DNA of 64,000 nt from Bradyrhizobium yuanmingense (GTDB lineage Bacteria > Pseudomonadota > Alphaproteobacteria > Rhizobiales > Xanthobacteraceae), in NCBI RefSeq assembly GCF_029167105.1, contig NZ_JARFML010000021.1:82528-146527 (forward strand), given 5' to 3'. The translations under genes and the position numbers were made by a program. Positions within the stretch are counted from its first letter, which is position 1, and the number at the start of each line of letters is the position of its first letter. This document shows, one piece after another, positions 57,236 to 64,000 of this stretch. The notes beneath the pieces are model-generated. The model had not been told where the DNA came from. It saw nothing but the letters and a program-made list of their open reading frames with translations, and did not search any database.

Positions 57236-59629
57236 TTACAATATTCGTCTAGCAAAAGCTGCGCCAAGCCTTCTTTCGGTATTAAGAGTTGCCACGCCAC
57301 CAAATCGGTCGCTCGCAGCATCATGCAACACCACTGGGAAAATCGACCCACTGTCGAATGATGCGTCAGCCATTCTCTGAAGCAATTCCGCGTACTCGAT
57401 CGGCGCGCTTTTCACCACGTCGCTTACGGGAAGAACAATTTCCTTCATGCTCGTTCCTGTCGCATGAATGTTCACATAGAATGAGTTAGCCGATGCATTA
57501 AACAGGAACGTCGGAAGCTCACTCATCAGGACCGAGAATTTCTTCGTGACGCAGGCCGACAGCAAGGCTGCCCTAAGAGACTCGCCGTCGGCGCGATAGA
57601 ACTTGGTTGTTTCACCGCGCTCTAAGTATCGCCGGATGCTATGCACCGAAATCCCAGTCACACAATTCATCAGAAGCGCGCGCGCCAAAGACACGCTCCC
57701 AGACGCAGCAAGCTCTGCCGAAATGCAGTTGAACGTCGCCAGAAGAGAGTCAACCGTGCTCGAATCGGCGAGCCTGGCCAGTAGATAAGGCTCGAGGAGG
57801 TTCGGCCTCTTCCGAACGTAAAAATAGTGTGTGTATATCGTGCTGGCGTGATGATTTGACTTTGCGGACGTCAGCACCTCCTGGGAAAGTTGCTTATCCG
57901 TCGCGCACGTCTCGATTATTCTAGGGTCTATGGTGCCAAGGACGCTCAAGAGACCCTGGCGTAAATGTATCAATCCTGTTTCCGGCCCCTCCTTAAGGAA
58001 CGACAGAATTTCGCTGTTTACGTTGGACAAGAAGTCACGAAATACATCGATGGAAAACTTCGTTCTGTCAAAATAGTTGGCGACTAAAAATTCTAGATAG
58101 CTCTTGTGCGGAAAATAATAGTACCGCCGCGCCTTGCTTCCGAGAACGCCGCTTTGGCTAATAGGTTCGATAACGGACCCAACAATCGCTTCTCTTACGT
58201 CCGCCGCAGTGTTTCCGTGAGACCGAATCTCCGGGGGAATTATGTCTATCGGTATTTCGTCTGCAACAAAGCGGTTCTCTTTTTTCGTGTTGAGTAGCCA
58301 CCATGCCACGGCTTGCATGAACCGGGCGCGAGCGTCTACCCACTCTCGCTTTCCTATCTTTCCGTCGGAGGGCTGTCGTGCGGGCTTTCGGCCCTCGCGA
58401 TCCATGAACCTGTAGATGAAGCGCGCAAACAGTTCGTATCTATTGAAGAGCATGTCCTCTGAAAGGCATTGCTCGAAGATCTTGGTGAACATGTTCAATT
58501 GCACTGGGCGTGACAGAATATTGTCTTCGCTATCCGGCAACTGATTGATCAATGCCTCATACCTATTGCGTTGCTCTTCCGACAGTGGCTCTGCTCGATT
58601 AGCAATGTAGTTGTCTAGGTAGCGTTTCACCTCATCTTTCGAAAAGAAGGACACTTCTACGGTGTCGAGCTTGCGCGCGGTCTCGCTTGCCTCGTCAAAC
58701 AACGCAGACAGAACCGCGACCTCCTCTTGCGTGGAGAGAAACGAGTCCGGCCGTCCCAATATTATGACTTTTGCATTTCCAGAAAATAGCGGCTTCATCT
58801 GCTCGAACGTGTAGACAAAGTCATCCAAGTCCATCGCATGGCGCATTTCGTCGAAGCCATCTAAGATAAGGAGGTACTGTCCCTGCCGATTCATTTCCAA
58901 AAACAAGCCGTAAGTGAAATCCTTGACGGCTGTACCGGACTCACCACCGCTGAGGGCAGAGCAAATCAACGCTACCACGTCTTGCTTAGAATATAGTCCA
59001 CCAAGCGCAATTCGAATCGGTATGCGATCAAACTCGCCGGCCAAACGCTTCTTCGACAGCAGACTCGCGAGGAAAAGACTGAATGTCGTCTTGCCGAGCC
59101 CATAGCCCCCATAGACAACCAGTCCGGTTCGATCTGTCTCAAGCCAGTCTAAGACGGTGTTTAACAGACTGGTTCCGCTATTGCGAATTCGCGCGTCAAC
59201 GAAATTCTTGTACGCATCATGATGCTCGAACATAAAGATGTTATGGTTCAAGAAGCCAGAGAAGTTCATCAAGGAGGCGCGGAACTCTTCGAACGTCGAG
59301 TACCTGACGTTCGGCATTCTATCCAACGAGAGTTTCGGTGATCCCGACAGCGGGAGCCGTCCTATGATCCAGAGGTGGTCAATCTCACGATTGCTGATAG
59401 ATGGATTGTACAGATTGAAGATGGATGCAAGATTTTCGCTCGTAAGTCGCTGCCCCCAATCTTTTGCTTCAATCGCAATCTTTCGAGGAAAAATTTCGTT
59501 GGTGTCATCAACGAACCACACGTCAGCCGTTGTTGACGCAAGCCGTTTTTCGGTTTCGACCTGGCTATATTTCATGCGCAAGAGAACTGCGATGTTGTCC
59601 CGCAGCTCATCGCCTGGAAGCTTGCTCAT
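57236..59629 (-). CDS. NACHT NTPase with N-terminal nuclease domain
   Basis: STAND-class NTPase of 797 residues. An N-terminal PD-(D/E)XK domain (about 1-125) has Asp36 (TTADVWFV) and Glu54-Ala-Lys56 (IAIEAKDWG). The NACHT domain has Walker A GGYGLGKTT at 174-182, the NACHT-type Walker B LLILDGFDE at 253-261, and ILGRPD with a sensor Arg at 293. The helical segment FPHKSYLEFLVANYFD near 520 is the usual end of NACHT modules. The last 270 residues are helical with no recognised repeat and could be the sensor. Bacterial NACHT proteins are known phage-defence sensors. The ATG is at 59629; a promoter should lie in the gap before the Mrr gene. Confidence 0.86.
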   Translation of the reverse strand: MSKLPGDELRDNIAVLLRMKYSQVETEKRLASTTADVWFVDDTNEIFPRKIAIEAKDWGQRLTSENLASIFNLYNPSISNREIDHLWIIGRLPLSGSPKLSLDRMPNVRYSTFEEFRASLMNFSGFLNHNIFMFEHHDAYKNFVDARIRNSGTSLLNTVLDWLETDRTGLVVYGGYGLGKTTFSLFLASLLSKKRLAGEFDRIPIRIALGGLYSKQDVVALICSALSGGESGTAVKDFTYGLFLEMNRQGQYLLILDGFDEMRHAMDLDDFVYTFEQMKPLFSGNAKVIILGRPDSFLSTQEEVAVLSALFDEASETARKLDTVEVSFFSKDEVKRYLDNYIANRAEPLSEEQRNRYEALINQLPDSEDNILSRPVQLNMFTKIFEQCLSEDMLFNRYELFARFIYRFMDREGRKPARQPSDGKIGKREWVDARARFMQAVAWWLLNTKKENRFVADEIPIDIIPPEIRSHGNTAADVREAIVGSVIEPISQSGVLGSKARRYYYFPHKSYLEFLVANYFDRTKFSIDVFRDFLSNVNSEILSFLKEGPETGLIHLRQGLLSVLGTIDPRIIETCATDKQLSQEVLTSAKSNHHASTIYTHYFYVRKRPNLLEPYLLARLADSSTVDSLLATFNCISAELAASGSVSLARALLMNCVTGISVHSIRRYLERGETTKFYRADGESLRAALLSACVTKKFSVLMSELPTFLFNASANSFYVNIHATGTSMKEIVLPVSDVVKSAPIEYAELLQRMADASFDSGSIFPVVLHDAASDRFGGVATLNTERRLGAAFARRIL

Positions 59630-60043
59630 CGTGTCATTCCCCGCAACGGCTTGTTTCGGCTAACCATCAACGCCAAGAGTGTAGACAACTACCGCAACTA
59701 AGGATTGTTTTGTAAAGCCCAAAAGAGAATGATGCACCGCACTCTCGAGCCAGCCAAAACCATACGGCCGGGGGCTTTCACCAGCGACCCTAGTCACAGC
59801 GGCTTAGCCAAGCGCCCGAGCCGCTGCGCCCGCGGCGAGATTCAGTTTCTCATTTTGGGGACGCGCGCATTTTCTTAGGCCCCGGTCGAAGCCCCTTTCC
59901 GCCCAAGGATTCGATACCCCCCGGTATGGCTCCGCCCGGTTAGCAACTTGAACGGTTGGCGAATTGTAAATCGACCTTTGGCCGGGTATTGAGGGAACGG
60001 GCAGCAATGCTAAGTTGTAGTATTGAACGGGGCTTTTTCGTCG
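59630..60043. other. Divergent promoter region between NACHT and Mrr genes
   Basis: A 414-nt gap without a supportable gene. It holds the 5' ends of two divergent defence-type genes. Clusters of C-rich runs alternate with AT-rich stretches (TTGTAAATCGA near 59965). One lone GTCATTCC half of the host palindrome family lies next to the NACHT start, unpaired. No clear operator was seen. Confidence 0.5.
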
Positions 60044-61693
60044 ATGTACTCGATCACTGTTTGGCACGAAGCTTTAGGTAAATATCAGGTGGTCCGGGGA
60101 CGAACTCCGGCCGAAGCCCAACTAAAGGCTGACCTAAAGAAGTCGGCTTGGGATGCTCAGTACGCCAGATCGGTCGCGCGCACCCAAAGGAGCAAATCTG
60201 CGGCAGACAAGCGTGCAGAGCGAGAGGCGTTGAAGGAAGAGGCGGCCGACCGGACTGAGGAAGCCGAGCAAGCAATTAACAGCCTTGGCGAGGTGCTGTC
60301 GTCGATCGTCAACGCTTCCCCGGTCTTCGAAATCGCTAAGCAGAAGATTGCCGCACCCTTTAGCGAGCGCCAGCCACAGACTCCTAGATACTTCGAATAC
60401 CCAAATGCACCGAAGCGAGAGGAGGCACAGTTTGGCATTCTCGATAAAATGTTTTCTTTCCTACGGAGGAAGAAGATAGAGCAAGCTGAGGATGCGTATC
60501 TCAAAGCCTATGGGCAGTGGTCGGACAAAACAGCCACCATCAAGAAGGCCAACGACGATCTGTATCAGACGCAGCAGCGTTTGATGGCAGATTGGACAGC
60601 CAAAAAAGCCGCTTGGGAGGAGAACCGAGACAAAGCAAATGCCGAGCTTGATGCTTCCGTCGCGGGCTTGAAGAACGGTAATGCAGATAGCGTGTATTGG
60701 CTGTTCGAGAACGTCTGGGATTTGCTGCCATTGCCGGACGATTTCTTGTCGGGCGAATATCAGCTACATTTCGATGAGGCCGCAAAGACGCTGGTGATTG
60801 ACCTTGACCTGCCCGAGTTCGAGAAGACCCCGAACATCAAGAGCTTTCGATATGTCGCGTCTAAGAATGAAATCGAAGAGGTCAAGCACAAGGACAGCTT
60901 CGTACAGAAAGTCTATGACGAATTTGTCTATCAGTTAGCGCTTGCAGTACCCCACGCCGTCTTCACCTGCGACACCGAGCAAGCCGTTCAAGCCATCGTC
61001 TTCAACGGTTGGGTAACGTACATCAACCGCGCGACCGGAAATAAAACGACCGCGTGCATCGTATCTCTTCACTGCGAGGCTAGTGAGCTCCTGAAGATCA
61101 ATCTTCGAGAGGTGGATGCAAAGACCTGCTTCCGGTCATTGAAAGGCGTTGCGAGTCCTCAGGTTAGCTCGTTAACACCCGTAAGACCGATTATCAACAT
61201 CGACCGATCCGATAAGCGCTTCGTCAATAGCCATGACGTTATGAACGGCATGGAGTCCGGCGCAAATATAGCGGCAATTGGGTGGGAAGAGTTTGAACAT
61301 TTGATTCGCCAATTGTTTGAGAAGGAGTTCTCGGTCGGTGGTGGAGAGGTAAAGGTTACGCAAGCAAGCCGCGACGGCGGCGTTGATGCCATCGCATTTG
61401 ATCCTGATCCCATACGGGGCGGCAAGATCGTCATACAGGCAAAGCGTTACACCAATACGGTCGATGTTAGTGCTGTGCGGGACCTGTATGGAACTGTGCT
61501 CGCTGAGGGCGCGACAAAAGGCATCCTCGTTACAACATCGGGCTTCGGCCCCGACGCCCACCGATTCGCAAAGGGAAAACCCCTAACGCTATTGGACGGA
61601 AATAACTTGCTCTATTTGTTGGCGAAGCACGGTACTGTTGCTCGCATCGATCTGGCTGAAGCAAAGAGAATTGGCAATTCCTTAGCTAGGTAG
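60044..61693 (+). CDS. Mrr-type restriction endonuclease with coiled-coil N-terminus
   Basis: Protein of 549 residues. Two charged helical stretches (about 25-95 and 140-205) suggest coiled coils or a DNA-tracking arm. A middle domain (about 215-370) is beta-rich and unfamiliar. The C-terminal Mrr catalytic domain has DGGVDAIAF with Asp448 and IVIQAKRY with Gln465-Ala-Lys467, the QxK form normal for Mrr enzymes. ILVTTSGFGPDAHRFA and LLDGNNLLYLL complete the fold. Mrr enzymes cut modified DNA. ATG 60044 is preferred to a TTG seven codons upstream. No methyltransferase is nearby, as expected for a type IV system. Confidence 0.86.
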   Translation: MYSITVWHEALGKYQVVRGRTPAEAQLKADLKKSAWDAQYARSVARTQRSKSAADKRAEREALKEEAADRTEEAEQAINSLGEVLSSIVNASPVFEIAKQKIAAPFSERQPQTPRYFEYPNAPKREEAQFGILDKMFSFLRRKKIEQAEDAYLKAYGQWSDKTATIKKANDDLYQTQQRLMADWTAKKAAWEENRDKANAELDASVAGLKNGNADSVYWLFENVWDLLPLPDDFLSGEYQLHFDEAAKTLVIDLDLPEFEKTPNIKSFRYVASKNEIEEVKHKDSFVQKVYDEFVYQLALAVPHAVFTCDTEQAVQAIVFNGWVTYINRATGNKTTACIVSLHCEASELLKINLREVDAKTCFRSLKGVASPQVSSLTPVRPIINIDRSDKRFVNSHDVMNGMESGANIAAIGWEEFEHLIRQLFEKEFSVGGGEVKVTQASRDGGVDAIAFDPDPIRGGKIVIQAKRYTNTVDVSAVRDLYGTVLAEGATKGILVTTSGFGPDAHRFAKGKPLTLLDGNNLLYLLAKHGTVARIDLAEAKRIGNSLAR

Positions 61694-61909
61694 GGCTTCC
61701 CCCCGCTTCCCCGAAATCTAGCCGCCGCGAGCGATACGCGGCGAAGCAACCGATCACAAATTCTGGGTCTCAATAGTATTCTGTCGAGGGTTCATTTGGC
61801 CAACCCGGCCGATGGCTTTCACTATGGCCGAGCCGCCGCGCTCAGCGTGGGAATAACCCGTGAGCGTCGGCGTTCATCTTTATCCGAGGCTTCGCTCGCG
61901 GCTTTTACC

Positions 61910-62272
61910 TCACGACCCACGGCGATGAGCACAGGTCATCTGCTCCAACTCTTGCTCCCACGCTCCGCGACGCAGGGAACGCAGATCGACATCGCCCTTG
62001 TCAGACCACTCGATGTTCATGACTTTGCCCCCTTCAACACACCATATGTCAAGCCCATATGGGTGTTCGACAAATTCCGTACCCATGGCAGCCATATCGT
62101 ACTTCATCTGATCTGGTATGGCCGGGAGACGCTGAAACGGTGTACGGAACGCTATCGAAAGATTGCCCTGCCTGAAGCTTTTGAGCTTTCCGAAGCTGGT
62201 CGGTTCCCAACGGGCTTCAGGCGGTCCTAGTAGCGTTAGCGCCAGGTCGCGAAGTTCAATTGCCCGCTTCAT
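61910..62272 (-). CDS. Hypothetical protein
   Basis: Protein of 120 residues from ATG 62272 (MKRAIELRDLALTLLGPPE), or 136 from a GTG at 62320. The coherent core is KLKSFRQGNLSIAFRTPFQRLP, then YGLDIWC followed by KVMNIEWSDKGDVDLRSL and RGAWEQELEQM. Residue use is far more protein-like than the overlapping plus-strand frame, which I leave out. It resembles no family I can name. It lies downstream of the phage-head-type genes on the same strand. The gap 61694-61909 to the Mrr gene contains nothing I can identify. Confidence 0.6.
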   Translation of the reverse strand: MKRAIELRDLALTLLGPPEARWEPTSFGKLKSFRQGNLSIAFRTPFQRLPAIPDQMKYDMAAMGTEFVEHPYGLDIWCVEGGKVMNIEWSDKGDVDLRSLRRGAWEQELEQMTCAHRRGS

Positions 62273-62346
62273 CTTAGGCGTCGCTGGGCGAGACTGTGAA
62301 TGTCGATAAATAAGAGCCACACTTCGCTTTCGTTTCTGGAGCGAGC

Positions 62347-62373
62347 GGTGACGGGCTGCTGAACCCCGTCACC
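62347..62373 (-). terminator. Hairpin downstream of the prohead-protease gene
   Basis: GGTGACGGG at 62347-62355 and CCCGTCACC at 62365-62373 form a perfect 9-bp stem with a nine-base loop. It lies 60 nt after the stop codon of the minus-strand protease gene. No T-tract follows, so termination is tentative. Confidence 0.45.
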
Positions 62374-62432
62374 ACATCGCCGCGCTCATCGTCGGGACGC
62401 CGCGAGCGCTCGACCGTCATCAAATACACAGT

Positions 62433-63101
62433 TCAATGACGGTCGTTTCTGACGGCTTCCATGAGATCGGCAAGAGCTTGCCGAAGTTTCTGGGCCGACC
62501 CCTCGCTGAGAATGCGGAGAGACTTCGCGTCTTCTTCCAATGAACTAGCGTCATCAGCTTCGATCAAGCCGCAAAATGCAGATCGACAGGCACCGGAATG
62601 CACAAGGCTCACTTCCTGCAACGTCGCTGCTCTGACCATCTTCACGCGAACATCGTCCACATCCACGAATTGACTTCCATGCATGATGAGCCCGGCTGAA
62701 AGCGCGGTGCGCTCACCATTCTTGACGGTCTCGAAAGCCTTGCGTCTCTTCGGGTCACTTCCTACGACTAGCCGCATGGCCAACCCATGGTCGTCGCAAT
62801 GAAGCTGCAAGCCGTTTTGCGTGGTTGCGATCACGTCGCCTTCGTTGTGATCGAAAAGCAGCCGCTTAGGCTCACCCCACATCGGATTCTTGATCGAATG
62901 CGGCAGGAAGTAGAAGTATTTTCCGCTCTGCTCGATCAATGAACGCCAGCGAAGCGCATATCCTTGCAGATGCTGGCGCACCTCCTCGTTTTCGTTGTTG
63001 ATGCTGAATGACTTCCCATCAACAGCTGTAATAAAGCCGCCCCCGCCATATTCCAGATCAAGGGGCCTCCGCGCTGCGATCTCGTAATCGCGCTTGATCA
63101 T
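62433..63101 (-). CDS. HK97-type prohead protease
   Basis: Protein of 222 residues similar to phage capsid-maturation proteases of peptidase family U35. The LQGYALRWRSLIEQSGKYF start and the RLLFDHNEGDVIATT block, with the likely catalytic His, fit the family. FETVKNGERTALSAGLIM and the ATLQEVSLVHSGACRSAF block, where the serine lies, fit as well. Start ATG 63101 overlaps the stop of the upstream gene (ATGA), so the two are coupled. In phages a major capsid gene follows directly; here there is none, which suggests a decayed prophage or a satellite. Confidence 0.75.
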   Translation of the reverse strand: MIKRDYEIAARRPLDLEYGGGGFITAVDGKSFSINNENEEVRQHLQGYALRWRSLIEQSGKYFYFLPHSIKNPMWGEPKRLLFDHNEGDVIATTQNGLQLHCDDHGLAMRLVVGSDPKRRKAFETVKNGERTALSAGLIMHGSQFVDVDDVRVKMVRAATLQEVSLVHSGACRSAFCGLIEADDASSLEEDAKSLRILSEGSAQKLRQALADLMEAVRNDRH

Positions 63102-63688
63102 CGGGCGAGCTCCTTGGGGAGTGACCGCAGGTAGCCCGCGCGCACGCATTCTCGAAGGAATGTCTCGATATCGCTAGTGCCGTCTGGAACGCCGAGAAAA
63201 TCGGGTTCAAGGCTAAGCGTTTCGTATACGGGAAGCCCCTGGTTCAGGAGGCCACGCTTCAGCCAGAAGATTTCGTACCAGAGGGAGTAGACCTCAGAGA
63301 GAAGAGGCGCCAATCGCTTCATGTCTTTTTGATAGATTGGGTCAACAACTTCGGCGCAGAGCTTTCGGCCGGCTTCCCGCTTGGTGCTGTCCACCTTCTC
63401 TTGTTGAATCTTTTGCGCGTCCTGAAGGGCATGAAACTCTCTCAAGGCCGCCTTGTACCGAGCGTCCAAGTCAAGGTCCGCGAGCGGTTCACCTTTAGCT
63501 GCACGCTCAGCATCTGCCGCACGCTCCTCCTTGCTGGGACCCGACTGTAGCCGTCCCTGTAGCTCCTTCGCGCGCCGCTCGGCTTCACCCGTCCGGCTGG
63601 CAACGGATTCCAGCTGCGCATTTTCTGCCCGCAGCTCCGGGCTGTAGTCCTGAATGTTTGGTACTTTTGTCATATGCTTAGTTTCCAT
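63098..63688 (-). CDS. Hypothetical coiled-coil protein upstream of prohead protease
   Basis: Protein of 196 residues. The first 115 are strongly charged and helical (LRAENAQLESVASRTGEAERRAKELQG...), likely a coiled coil, and the last 80 form a compact region (LWYEIFWLKRGLLNQGLPVYETLSLEPDFLGVP). I do not recognise a family. The gene overlaps the prohead protease by four bases and may encode a scaffold-like or head-associated protein, but that is a guess from position. ATG 63688 or 63673 could be the start. Confidence 0.65.
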   Translation of the reverse strand: METKHMTKVPNIQDYSPELRAENAQLESVASRTGEAERRAKELQGRLQSGPSKEERAADAERAAKGEPLADLDLDARYKAALREFHALQDAQKIQQEKVDSTKREAGRKLCAEVVDPIYQKDMKRLAPLLSEVYSLWYEIFWLKRGLLNQGLPVYETLSLEPDFLGVPDGTSDIETFLRECVRAGYLRSLPKELAR

Positions 63689-63943
63689 GGCTGTCCTGCC
63701 GCGCCTGCCAAGGCAGACACGCTTTCTTCAATGAGACCGTGCGATTTGCACTGCCCTCTATCGTCCTCTGGTGCGCCGGTGCAGGGGCTGTTTCACCAGG
63801 CTATATTGGTAAGAGGAAAAACTGCCCCTACACCCTTACACCAACCGGAAAAACCTCAATTTTACTGATGCTTAGTCGTCCGTGAAGAATGCGGATTGAC
63901 CTGAAAAACAAGCAAAACTGGTCTTGAACAAGTATTCGATTTT

Positions 63944-63978
63944 GCAGGAAAGCGGTGTGTGGGACCTCGCTTTCCTGC
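63944..63978. terminator. 11-bp hairpin at the right edge
   Basis: GCAGGAAAGCG at 63944-63954 and CGCTTTCCTGC at 63968-63978 are perfect inverted copies with a 13-base loop, followed by GTTTTGGG. It lies in the 312-nt gap 63689-64000, otherwise empty, and could be a terminator of a gene beyond the window or a leader hairpin. Confidence 0.5.
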
Positions 63979-64000
63979 GTTTTGGGATTTCGTTTTTGGG

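Larger units (their letters stand above)
49580..64000. mobile_element. Integrated genomic island at tRNA-Arg (left end to window edge)
   Basis: The region begins at the 3' end of tRNA-Arg(CCG), with a tyrosine integrase reading away from the tRNA. Inside it base composition falls, rare codons become common and none of the complete host palindromes occur. Contents are two unrelated site-specific recombinases, a lipoprotein, small unknowns, four nuclease-like genes including a NACHT NTPase, and phage-head-type genes at the right. No second copy of the tRNA 3' sequence was found, so the right attachment site lies beyond 64 kb. The exact left core cannot be fixed without an empty-site comparison. 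Confidence 0.88.

Noticed and set aside
59900..59945. tRNA 3'-end-like GGATTCGATACC string as a possible right attachment site
   Set aside because: It does not pair as a T-arm and does not match the tRNA-Arg 3' sequence.
61796..62230. Plus-strand frame overlapping the 120-residue hypothetical gene
   Set aside because: The minus-strand frame has more protein-like residue use and the same orientation as its neighbours.
49600..64000. CRISPR array or toxin-antitoxin pair in the island
   Set aside because: No regularly spaced direct repeats, and no small gene pair with recognisable toxin or antitoxin motifs.

Overview
The window looks like a chromosome segment of a Bradyrhizobium-type alphaproteobacterium. 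Positions 1-49.5 kb are uniformly GC-rich. They carry a RegS/RegR redox two-component pair, GlnD, poly-3-hydroxybutyrate (PHB) turnover genes, HWE-family kinase signalling and many short dispersed palindromes, as expected of that group. The species assignment is an inference; no rRNA is present.

Core part (1-49.5 kb). Aromatic catabolism at the left edge (partial intradiol dioxygenase, pcaF) is followed by mutS, a soluble triple-PAS chemoreceptor, an OsmC protein, glnD, an alkyltransferase, an orphan branched-chain-type binding protein, a bifunctional penicillin-binding protein, a YgjP-type peptidase, intracellular PHB depolymerase, an ABC-2 exporter, regS-regR, mmcB, a GH13 glucosidase, an MBL hydrolase, a divergent HxlR/ABM pair, a PHB-type esterase, a flavin monooxygenase, a P450, an SDR and an HWE kinase. 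From 36.3 to 45.1 kb lies what reads as one regulated catabolic unit. It has a PAS-containing sigma-54 activator, an inverted repeat and a near-consensus -24/-12 promoter, then a CoA-transferase, a periplasmic binding protein and LivG/F/H/M-type transporter subunits. Two cyclic-di-GMP enzymes in an overlapping pair (45.3-49.5 kb), plus a third at 34.4 kb, complete the signalling genes. Many core intergenic gaps hold palindromic, MITE-like repeats of at least four families.

Accessory part (49.6-64 kb). A tRNA-Arg(CCG) gene is directly followed by a tyrosine integrase. Beyond it base composition drops, codon use changes and none of the complete host palindromes occur. This is an integrated element whose right end is outside the window. 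It carries a large serine recombinase, a membrane protein, small unknowns and a cluster of nuclease genes. These are a PD-(D/E)XK gene split by a -1 frameshift at a T8 run, a protein with two PD-(D/E)XK cores, a NACHT NTPase with an N-terminal nuclease domain facing them tail-to-tail, and a coiled-coil Mrr-type endonuclease. Then come unknown genes and an HK97-type prohead protease without an adjacent capsid gene. The nuclease/NACHT cluster is the best candidate for an undescribed defence system; that function is inferred from domains and context only.
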